Assembly (NCBI RefSeq): GCF_001688725.2 | Contig: NZ_CP015401.2 | Location: 2,728,001-2,792,000 of the forward strand | Direction of reading: 5' to 3' | Origin: Bacteroides caecimuris | GTDB taxonomy: Bacteria; Bacteroidota; Bacteroidia; Bacteroidales; Bacteroidaceae | DNA: 64,000 nt | In this document: positions 27,462-35,213 of the stretch, piece after piece | Layout of the letters: each line of letters opens with the position of its first letter | Position numbering within the stretch: the first letter of the stretch is position 1 | Program-made: the position numbers and the translations under genes | The notes under the pieces: model-generated | Database searches by the model: none | What the model was told of the DNA's origin: nothing | The model's input: only the letters and a program-made list of their open reading frames with translations

Positions 27462-28775
27462 TTAGTTCTTCAATATTTTCTTTAATGGCTGCAACAAACG
27501 TTCAATCAACCTCAAATCTTCAGTTATTATTTCCGCTTGCCCACTCATCTCACGCGTTACAGGTAGTGTCTTACCATAATTAGTGTTCATTCCTTCAGGT
27601 AATACTATTTCTACAACATATCCATTTTGTTGTTCCTGTACAATTGGCATAGGAGAAATGTTACTAACCTTTCCTTTCAAATATCCAAATTCCTGATCTG
27701 GAAAATTGTTTAAGCGAATGTGAACCTGCTGCCCGACCTTTACTTTACCAGAACCTTGAATTGGCATAAAAGCTTTACCGATTGGAACCGCATTTTCTAT
27801 CGGTGCAATTACAAATGCTGTCTCACCTTGAGTTACCCATTGATTTCCACTCCATATTCCTATATAAGATAAGCGCCCACTTATTGGAGCGATTAATGAG
27901 TATTGTTGTTCCCACAAAGAAATTTGAACCCAAAGTTGCTCTAAACTGTTTTTCAGATTCAACTGATAAGTTTCATCTTCATTAACCCATTCTTTTTGTA
28001 TATCAACTAGGTTACTTTTTTCTCTTTCAATTTGCAATTCAACTTGTGCTACAGACATGTGTGAATTTTTATTTGAACTTAAACCTTGCAAATAATTTCG
28101 TTTTGAATTCTCAAACTCTTCAGCAACTACAATCTGACGAGAAAAAAGTAAGGAATCACGTGCAAACATCTTATAAACCAATGCACAATCTTCTTCAGAT
28201 ATAGACAACCCATCTTTAACTAAACTGTAATAAGCTTCTTGAAGATTGAGTTGTTTTTGCGCACTTAATATCTTTTTCCTATAATAGTCCTGTTTCAAGA
28301 ATCGCGCATAATCCTTCAACAAAGTAACAAATGAAGCATAAGTTGATTGGATTTCACCCAATTGAAAAGTCTTTTCACTAAATAACTGATTGCCATAAGT
28401 CAAATCATATCCTTCATTTTTCCATTGGTTCAATAATATTTTTAGAGAATCTATATCTTGGAAGGATGCAACATTCTCTATTAATGCCAAACGCTGACCG
28501 ACTTTGACCTCACTTCCATTTCCTACAAAAAGAGAATCGACTTTTCCTGATACTTTCGTGACCAAATATGTGGGTGGATTTAGCATCGTCAATGTGATTT
28601 GAGCATTTATTTTATCAGGATATTTAAACCAATAGGATCCTATTATAATAAAACTAACAACACCAAATATCACAGTAGTACCCCATCTCAAAATCCAGGG
28701 TGGTATTCGATTCATAACTTCTTGAACTTCATCACTACGAATCTCGATATCTTTATAATTCTTTTCCTCTTTCAT
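27462..28775 (-). CDS. HlyD-family secretion adaptor for the peptide exporter
   Basis: This is a 437-residue membrane fusion protein. A single transmembrane helix lies at about residues 29-50, preceded by a cytosolic arm with RIPPWILRWGT, typical of Bacteroidetes bacteriocin adaptors. A lipoyl half (VSGKVDSLFVGNGSEVKVGQ), a long coiled coil (about 120-285), the second lipoyl half (LIAPISGRLSYIGIWSGNQW) and a beta-barrel follow. The start codon overlaps the stop of the exporter gene by one base, so translation is coupled. It should bridge the C39 ABC exporter to a TolC-like channel not present in this window. Confidence 0.9.
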   Translation of the reverse strand: MKEEKNYKDIEIRSDEVQEVMNRIPPWILRWGTTVIFGVVSFIIIGSYWFKYPDKINAQITLTMLNPPTYLVTKVSGKVDSLFVGNGSEVKVGQRLALIENVASFQDIDSLKILLNQWKNEGYDLTYGNQLFSEKTFQLGEIQSTYASFVTLLKDYARFLKQDYYRKKILSAQKQLNLQEAYYSLVKDGLSISEEDCALVYKMFARDSLLFSRQIVVAEEFENSKRNYLQGLSSNKNSHMSVAQVELQIEREKSNLVDIQKEWVNEDETYQLNLKNSLEQLWVQISLWEQQYSLIAPISGRLSYIGIWSGNQWVTQGETAFVIAPIENAVPIGKAFMPIQGSGKVKVGQQVHIRLNNFPDQEFGYLKGKVSNISPMPIVQEQQNGYVVEIVLPEGMNTNYGKTLPVTREMSGQAEIITEDLRLIERLLQPLKKILKN

Positions 28776-30982
28776 TAAAGACCTAACTCAAGTTGATTTT
28801 TCACTAATTCATAATATAACCCTTTTCTTTTGGTTAATTCATGATGAGTACCTTGTTCAGCAACCTGCCCATTATTTAATACCACTATATTATCTGCATC
28901 TTTCACTGTACTTAATCGGTGCGCAACAACCACAACCGTTTTTCCTTTATAAAACTCATGCAAATGCGCCATGATTTCTTTCTCATTATTTGCATCCAAA
29001 GAATTAGTAGCTTCATCGAAAAACAAGAATTCAGGATTTTTATACACAGCTCTGGCAATTAATAAACGTTGACGTTGCCCTTGACTGATACCATTTCCTT
29101 CCATTCCGATTTTAGTATTGTACCCTAAAGGTAAAGAGTCGATAAACTCCCTAATATTTGCAACCATTACAGAATGGCGCAATTTTTCTATATCTATTTG
29201 CTCTTCACCGACTGCTATGTTTTGCGCTATTGTCTCTGAAAAGATGTAACCATCTTGCATTACTGCACCAGCACTTGCGCGCCATAAATGTGGATTTATA
29301 TTTTCTAAAGGTGTTCCTCCCACTAATATCTTCCCTTTATTCGGTTTATAAAATCCCAACATTAGTTTTACCAAAGTTGTTTTACCACTCCCACTAGCAC
29401 CAACAATAGCTGTTACTTTATGTTCAGGTATTACTAAATTGATATCATTTAGTACATAGTCTCTATCTGCTCCATCATAACTAAATGACAAATTATTTAA
29501 TTCAATATATTTAAATGCTGGTAATGAAGCCATTTTCATATCAATATTATGTTCTTCGTCTTCTATCTCATGAACTTCATTCAGACGTTCAAGACTTATT
29601 TGTGCATCCTGAAATTGTTGAACGAAACTAATAAAAGAACTTACCGGTGCAGATAGCTGCCCTATTATATATGTAAGGGACATCATCATACCTAAAGTTA
29701 GATCCCCCTCTACAACCGATTTCGCAGCAATAAAAGTTATAATAATATTGGTCGTATGTGAGAAGAATACAGATCCTATTTGCTGAATTTGTCCAAGAGC
29801 TAATCCCTTAACACTTATCTTAAACAATTTCACTTGTATCCGTTCCCATTGCCATCTTTTTTGTTTCTCACAATTATTCAATTTGATTTCCTGCATTGCA
29901 GTCACCAACTGGATCATATTACTTTGTTCACTTGATGACTGTGAAAAACGGCGTATATCTAATACTCTACGATACTTCAAAAACAATAGAACCCAACAAA
30001 CATACAAAGTATTTCCAAACAGAAAAATAGCTAGGATACTCAAATTATAGTAGGCTAGCACAAAGGAAAAAACAAAGAAATTGACAAAGGAAAACAAGGT
30101 TCCTATTGAGGAACCTGTTAGAAAGCTTTCAATACGACCATGATCACCTATACGTTGCAATATATCACCGACCATTTTTGAATCAAAATACCTCAAAGGA
30201 AGCTTCATAAGTTTACACAGAAAATCAGAAATTAATGATATATTAATACGTGTATTCATGTGTAACATTATCCAACTTCTAATAAACTCGACTGATAATT
30301 GAGATAAGAAAACTATTAACTGTGCTATTAATATTAGAGTAATAAAGGAGAGGCTTCCATCTTGAATTCCTATATCAACTAATGATTGAGTAAGAAATGG
30401 AAAAATTAATTGTAGCAAACTTCCAATTAACATTCCTAACGTTAACTGTAATAATTCCTTCTTATATGGAGACAAATATCTTAAGAAAAAATCAAGGCTT
30501 CTTTTGTTTTTCTTATTTTCATCCTCCATTTCATAAAACTCAGCACTAGGTTCCAATATTAAAACAGTACCTTTAGATTCCCTCTCACTGACTGTCGTTA
30601 TCCATTGTTTTCTAAATTCTTGCTCTTTATAAGTTATCAAATCACCAACAGGATCTGCTATATCAATCAAATACTCTTTTTTTTTCTTCCTAATATTATA
30701 GCACACTACAAAATGATTTTGATTCCAGTGCAATATACAAGGCAGTGGGATTCCACTAATTAACTGTTCGAATGTTATTTTAGCACCTATTGTGCGAAAA
30801 CCAATAGCTTCAGCTGCATCGCTTATACCTAGCAAAGACACTCCGTTCCTTGTCAAGTATGACCGAGAACGAAGTGACTGTAAAGAATATGATTTACCAT
30901 AATAGCGAGCGATCATCCGCAGACAAGTAGGACCACAATCCATTGCGTCAAGTTGCGTATAGAAAGGAAATGCTTTAATCAT
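28775..30982 (-). CDS. Peptidase-containing ABC transporter (C39, GG-leader processing exporter)
   Basis: This 735-residue exporter has three parts. Residues 1-140 are a C39 peptidase with catalytic Cys in MDCGPTCLRMIARYYGK, His in NHFVVCYN and Asp in IADPVGD. Residues ~165-450 form a six-helix ABC membrane domain. The ATPase has Walker A GASGSGKTTLVKL, signature ISQGQRQRLLIARA, Walker B FLFFDEATNSLD and switch His VVVAHRLST. The family cuts leaders after a double glycine and exports the mature peptide. The intact precursor at 32367-32636 is the obvious substrate. Whether the TlpA-like protein from the preceding gene acts on the exported peptide is unknown. Confidence 0.95.
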   Translation of the reverse strand: MIKAFPFYTQLDAMDCGPTCLRMIARYYGKSYSLQSLRSRSYLTRNGVSLLGISDAAEAIGFRTIGAKITFEQLISGIPLPCILHWNQNHFVVCYNIRKKKKEYLIDIADPVGDLITYKEQEFRKQWITTVSERESKGTVLILEPSAEFYEMEDENKKNKRSLDFFLRYLSPYKKELLQLTLGMLIGSLLQLIFPFLTQSLVDIGIQDGSLSFITLILIAQLIVFLSQLSVEFIRSWIMLHMNTRINISLISDFLCKLMKLPLRYFDSKMVGDILQRIGDHGRIESFLTGSSIGTLFSFVNFFVFSFVLAYYNLSILAIFLFGNTLYVCWVLLFLKYRRVLDIRRFSQSSSEQSNMIQLVTAMQEIKLNNCEKQKRWQWERIQVKLFKISVKGLALGQIQQIGSVFFSHTTNIIITFIAAKSVVEGDLTLGMMMSLTYIIGQLSAPVSSFISFVQQFQDAQISLERLNEVHEIEDEEHNIDMKMASLPAFKYIELNNLSFSYDGADRDYVLNDINLVIPEHKVTAIVGASGSGKTTLVKLMLGFYKPNKGKILVGGTPLENINPHLWRASAGAVMQDGYIFSETIAQNIAVGEEQIDIEKLRHSVMVANIREFIDSLPLGYNTKIGMEGNGISQGQRQRLLIARAVYKNPEFLFFDEATNSLDANNEKEIMAHLHEFYKGKTVVVVAHRLSTVKDADNIVVLNNGQVAEQGTHHELTKRKGLYYELVKNQLELGL

Positions 30983-31002
30983 AATATATTACACATCATG
31001 CA

Positions 31003-32298
31003 TTATTTCAATTTTTCATTTAACAAATTCTGCAATTGTCCTTTTTCTGCACGAAGAGCTGAACCAGCATAGACTATAATTCCTTCTTTATCAATTATAA
31101 TCATGTGAGGAATTCCTCCTATTAGATAATCTCCCATAAAAGACTTCATCTCTTCATTCGAGCTTGTCCTAAGTTGTTCCCAAGGCATTTCAAATTTGTC
31201 CACTGCTTCTTTCCATTTCTTATCTGAATCATCGATTGAAACACTGACTATTGAAAGGCCTTTGTCTTTATAATCATCATAAACTTTTTTCAAATGTGGA
31301 ATTTCTCTTTTACAAGGTCCACACCATGACGCCCATACATCAACAACCAATAATTTGGACTTGCCAACATAGTTTTTCAGTTCTTTGCGTTTCTTAGAAA
31401 GCGTCTCGAATATATGATTTTTAAATGTTTCTCCTGACATTTGGGAAAGCTTATTCATACGTTCTTGATCTCTTTTATGTTCCTCTACTACAGCAAGCAT
31501 CCATGGAGTATTTTTCAGGGTATCATCAGCTAACCCATATAATTCTTCAAAATCGGGCAATGAATAATTCCATCCATAGCAGTACATACGTCCTATTCCA
31601 TTATGTATATTCTGCTTCACAAATTCTTTATACATTGCTCTTCTTGACATACCAAACATTCGCCGCAAACTATCTGATTTAACCTGAAGGATATCATTGG
31701 TAAAACGCTTCGTCGTTCTCTGGAATTGCGTTAAAGCATCATTCAAAGGCGTACCAACCGCACTCAATGAATCTAAAGAGACTTGTATATTTCCTGCATC
31801 CAAGAATAATTCTACTGAACGCGTGGGTTTAGGATAATTACCTACTGCCAATATTGAAGGATTATAATCATTCACCTTTCCTCGAAAACTGAATTTACCA
31901 TCCGCCACCATTACCGTATCAACATGCTGGATCTTCTCCCAATCGGTAGACTTGAATGTGAATAACATAGCAAGTTCTCCATTATATGCAGGGTTTATCG
32001 TCCCATGAATTATATATTCATCAGGTTGCAAAGGGGCTTCTTCCGGTTTATTAATTGTCCAAAAGGTCCAAATACCATTCCGTGCTATTTCACCATAACG
32101 CATGATAGCATTACGAACAGATATAACTTCACCAGTTCCATTAATCTCACCATCTCCCATTTTCTTTGCTGTAAATTGATAATCAGCTTCTTTAGAATCT
32201 ATAAAACAAATCGTTGAATCGGGTGATAACATTTCCTGCCCTTTTACAGATATAGGAGAAAATAATATTATAAGAAATAAATATATTACATTTTTCAT
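31003..32298 (-). CDS. DUF4369/TlpA-type thiol-disulfide oxidoreductase, copy 1 of the peptide locus
   Basis: This is a 431-residue exported thioredoxin-fold protein with signal peptide (about residues 1-20). It has the same architecture as the copy at 24773-26065: DUF4369-like domain, helical middle, then a TlpA domain with WASWCGPCKRE. It follows the intact precursor gene by 68 bp. Only the first 65 residues (for example QFTAKKMGDGEINGTGEV) and the last few differ from copy 2. If the variable N-terminus contacts the peptide, the two copies may be matched to different precursors, but recombination alone could explain the pattern. Confidence 0.87.
   Translation of the reverse strand: MKNVIYLFLIILFSPISVKGQEMLSPDSTICFIDSKEADYQFTAKKMGDGEINGTGEVISVRNAIMRYGEIARNGIWTFWTINKPEEAPLQPDEYIIHGTINPAYNGELAMLFTFKSTDWEKIQHVDTVMVADGKFSFRGKVNDYNPSILAVGNYPKPTRSVELFLDAGNIQVSLDSLSAVGTPLNDALTQFQRTTKRFTNDILQVKSDSLRRMFGMSRRAMYKEFVKQNIHNGIGRMYCYGWNYSLPDFEELYGLADDTLKNTPWMLAVVEEHKRDQERMNKLSQMSGETFKNHIFETLSKKRKELKNYVGKSKLLVVDVWASWCGPCKREIPHLKKVYDDYKDKGLSIVSVSIDDSDKKWKEAVDKFEMPWEQLRTSSNEEMKSFMGDYLIGGIPHMIIIDKEGIIVYAGSALRAEKGQLQNLLNEKLK
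31032..32090 (-). repeat. 1.06-kb near-identical direct repeat, unit B
   Basis: Partner of 24802-25860 in the same orientation. Recombination between the two units would delete 6230 bp carrying glf, the HlyD adaptor, the C39 exporter and the decayed precursor. Confidence 0.9.
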
Positions 32299-32366
32299 AC
32301 ATCGAATTATTTATCATAATGGGAAACATTTTCAAGGCAAATGTTTCCCATTTAAACTTCATAAGG

Positions 32367-32636
32367 TTAGTTTATACCAGATATAACACATTCACATCCA
32401 ATTGTTTTTTTGCATATTCTTGGTTTCATTACAAATGAGCCATTAGATGAATCATAATGTCTATAAGGAGCACAAGTACCAGAGCATTTTGTCTGAGGAG
32501 GATCAAATGAAATATATTCTTCATAACAATTATCGCCAGTTTGTCTAGCGAAGGAGTTTCCTCCCAATATCTGTTTCATTTCTGAATCAGACATCTTCTC
32601 TACATGTAGTAGAGTCATTTTAGATAACTTTTTCAT
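32367..32636 (-). CDS. GG-leader, six-cysteine natural product precursor peptide
   Basis: This is an 89-residue precursor. Residues 1-26 are a GG-Bacteroidales leader (MKKLSKMTLLHVEKMSDSEM, then KQILGG), the kind recognised by C39 peptidases and described for the 'natural product precursor, GG-Bacteroidales' family (TIGR04149). The predicted core, residues 27-89, has six cysteines at 37, 51, 55, 75, 81 and 83 (NCYEEY, KCSGTCAPY, ICKKTIGCECV). Six cysteines allow three disulfides. The core is rich in Ser, Thr and Tyr, giving possible glycosylation sites. It lies between two thioredoxin-type genes. Function, probably an antibacterial or signalling peptide, is inferred. Confidence 0.85.
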   Translation of the reverse strand: MKKLSKMTLLHVEKMSDSEMKQILGGNSFARQTGDNCYEEYISFDPPQTKCSGTCAPYRHYDSSNGSFVMKPRICKKTIGCECVISGIN

Positions 32637-32690
32637 GTTTGTAAATTATTAAATTAATAATAGCCGCAACGTGCAGCAAATAATACTATT

Positions 32691-34232
32691 CTAAATATCT
32701 GTATCTAGGAAAAAAGATAAATTTTCTATTGTATATTGAGGAGGAAGTAAATATCCATTAACTAAGATTGTTGGAGTAGCCACTAGATGCGTATACCTTT
32801 TCCATTGTTCATGTTTTTCCAACTCCTCTTCCACTCCTTCAAAGCTAAAATTATATTTTGCTATAAAATCATCCGAATGATATTTACCTTTCTCATACCA
32901 ATCTTTATATATTTCATCTATTTCGCCAGATTTCCCATTTAGATATGTTGCAATCAAAAAACGATTACTATCTAACAAGTCATCGCTAAAAGCTGAAAAG
33001 ATATATTGCACACAAAGTTTATCTGCATTAATAGCCAACATCTTCTTTACTCTCGTATGCATCTGTCCACAAGGCTCACAGTGCGGATTAGTCAATATAG
33101 TTACTTTTAACTTCGCTTTTGGATTACCAAATACTATTTTCGTTGTATCCTGTGTTTCAAAATAGGGTTGTGATTTTAATAGAGCTTTAAATACATCATC
33201 AGAATTCTTTAATGCAGTAAATCCTTGTTCAAGCAATTCCAATCTATTAGAATGAGCTATTTTCATAGTTGATATATTGATCAACAAAACGATAAATACA
33301 TAAAACGAACCAATCGAAATTGATGGTATAATACTTAATGGGGATTCATTAAAACATACTCCCAATATATTAGTTAAGAAAATAGCCCACAACAATACTT
33401 GAACTATCAAACATAGCATGCACCACTGCCGAACTTTCTTATATTGATACCAGACACTCCAAACAGTATAAGGAAGAGCAAAAACATTAATTATTGCTTG
33501 ATAAGAAATATAATTGGGTAACAGAATAATCAATAATAGATTTGCAATAAAATAACCTAATCCTATCTCACTCCAACTAAAAAATCCAATTTTAGCTGCT
33601 GGCAATTCCAAAATATTATTACAATCTCGTTGATGAAATAAAGAACAAATTTTATCTGCATAATCACTTTGTCTCTTCTCTTGTTTCAGTAGCAACAAAT
33701 ATGATATGTATATGCCAACTAAATTGATAACAGATAAAATAGTTCCATATACTCCTATTTGTTCCATATTTGCATACCATGCTCCAAAAAGAAAAAGAGA
33801 AGGAATAATGCATAATAAAACAGTTTGAAGTTTTTTCACTAAAGTTATCATCAAATGTTTTTGATAATCTGGTTCTACAGAGTCTACAGCTGGTTCTGCA
33901 AGAAGCGCAACTCCAGACCATACCTCTTTAAAATTATCAAAAGAGTTTTTTATCTCAATATTTCCCCAATCATAAGTAACATTATTTTCTGAGATAGCTT
34001 TAACAACGACAAATTCTTCTCCAACATGAGCAATAAAAGGAGGCACAAACTGCCTTACATTTTTATCAACAGAACGTACTCCTTCATTATAAACGCCATA
34101 AGTTTTTAACATATGAGAAAGTCCATACAAAGAATCACGATAAGGATGGGTTCTATATAATTTATCTGAAAAAGCTGCGGTATGTTTTACTTTCAGAGCA
34201 GTAAGAAATTGTGTAAATATAGTATTTTTCAT
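32691..34232 (-). CDS. VKOR-thioredoxin fusion with degenerate C39-like N-terminal domain
   Basis: This 513-residue membrane protein has three parts. Residues 1-125 resemble a C39 peptidase fold (HPYRDSLYGLSHMLKTYGV, PPFIAHVGEEFVVV). The catalytic CGP segment is absent and His is replaced in GEEFVVV, so it is probably a leader-binding pseudopeptidase. Residues ~135-330 form a VKOR/DsbB-like domain with several helices, the outer cysteine pair region CSLFHQRDCNNILELPAAKI and the quinone-site CMLC. Residues ~365-513 are a DsbA/DsbG-like thioredoxin domain with CEPC and cis-Pro ATPTILVNG. Together this is a self-contained quinone-linked disulfide-forming machine. It is encoded 55 bp before the six-cysteine precursor. 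Confidence 0.87.
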   Translation of the reverse strand: MKNTIFTQFLTALKVKHTAAFSDKLYRTHPYRDSLYGLSHMLKTYGVYNEGVRSVDKNVRQFVPPFIAHVGEEFVVVKAISENNVTYDWGNIEIKNSFDNFKEVWSGVALLAEPAVDSVEPDYQKHLMITLVKKLQTVLLCIIPSLFLFGAWYANMEQIGVYGTILSVINLVGIYISYLLLLKQEKRQSDYADKICSLFHQRDCNNILELPAAKIGFFSWSEIGLGYFIANLLLIILLPNYISYQAIINVFALPYTVWSVWYQYKKVRQWCMLCLIVQVLLWAIFLTNILGVCFNESPLSIIPSISIGSFYVFIVLLINISTMKIAHSNRLELLEQGFTALKNSDDVFKALLKSQPYFETQDTTKIVFGNPKAKLKVTILTNPHCEPCGQMHTRVKKMLAINADKLCVQYIFSAFSDDLLDSNRFLIATYLNGKSGEIDEIYKDWYEKGKYHSDDFIAKYNFSFEGVEEELEKHEQWKRYTHLVATPTILVNGYLLPPQYTIENLSFFLDTDI

Positions 34233-34272
34233 TTGATAAAGCCAAATAAATTAGTTAATAAAAAAATAGCCA

Positions 34273-35211
34273 TTACATTTTCATAACCCATGTACCAATT
34301 TTGGCTAATTTACTATTCATCATATATAAATCAAAATCAATATCTAAAAGGAGTTTATCTACCAATACATCAAGTTTAGTAACTAACGGAGATAATGATA
34401 ACGGCATATTAAATAGCCAATACCAATTTAATTCCGATTCAAACATTAAACTCTCATTCATTACATCCATATGAAAATTTATGCTTTTGACTTTTACCAG
34501 TAGCTCTTTAGTAATTCTATCTTCCGGCAATAATGAAACAACTTTCTTCAACAAAACAATATTTACATCTCTATTTCTATTAATTGACTGTAGCGCACAT
34601 TCCAGAAGATAATCATATAAAGGATAAAATCGACACTTATCAGCAACAAAATCAGATAACTTTAACAAAACGAAAAGAATTGAGCTTATTAATAAAATCC
34701 TTGACGAGTTATCTTTTATTTGTCCCAAATCAATCGCCTCAACTGCATCTATAACCTTAAAAATCCATTGCTCCTTCTGAGAATTAACAACATCTTCTAC
34801 AGACAAACGATCTAATAAATATAAACCTGAAGAATAGATGGGATAATCAGCATTCATATCCTCCATTAGCGTTTCTTTTACATCACATAACAACTGCTCG
34901 TCTAAAACGTCTAAAATTTCTGAGGGATCGCCTTCTACGTACTTTTCCTTTATAATTCGGCACATTGCACAACCTATTCCAGCTAATCCACGTTCATAAT
35001 TTCTTGGAATTGCATCATTCATTTTATTATAAATATCATCAATTATTTCATCTGCGATATTTTCATAAAACTGGTTATTTACAAATCTAGAATATCTATA
35101 CATAAATAACGCCAATCCTATTTTACCATATAAAAAGCCAATACCGTCCGCATTATTCAGATTTGCAATAATTGTATTGGAAATTTGAAGTAATATTCTT
35201 TTTTCTATCAT
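34273..35211 (-). CDS. LanC-like protein, short and probably without zinc site
   Basis: This 312-residue, all-helical soluble protein resembles the N-terminal half of LanC-like proteins in GG-Bacteroidales peptide loci. Supporting motifs are GFLYGKIGLALFMYRYSRF and NYERGLAGIGCAM (helical toroid repeats with GxxG). The zinc ligands of a true lanthionine cyclase (Cys, then Cys-His) are not visible in the C-terminal half, which is poorly conserved and hydrophobic. No LanB, LanM or other dehydratase is present. It is therefore more likely a scaffold or leader-binding partner than a cyclase. It starts 2 bp after the glycosyltransferase gene ends. Confidence 0.6.
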   Translation of the reverse strand: MIEKRILLQISNTIIANLNNADGIGFLYGKIGLALFMYRYSRFVNNQFYENIADEIIDDIYNKMNDAIPRNYERGLAGIGCAMCRIIKEKYVEGDPSEILDVLDEQLLCDVKETLMEDMNADYPIYSSGLYLLDRLSVEDVVNSQKEQWIFKVIDAVEAIDLGQIKDNSSRILLISSILFVLLKLSDFVADKCRFYPLYDYLLECALQSINRNRDVNIVLLKKVVSLLPEDRITKELLVKVKSINFHMDVMNESLMFESELNWYWLFNMPLSLSPLVTKLDVLVDKLLLDIDFDLYMMNSKLAKIGTWVMKM

Positions 35212-35213
35212 AA

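Noticed and set aside
34273-35211. Lanthipeptide synthesis
   Set aside because: No LanB, LanM, LanKC or LanL dehydratase is present and the LanC-like protein lacks a visible zinc site.
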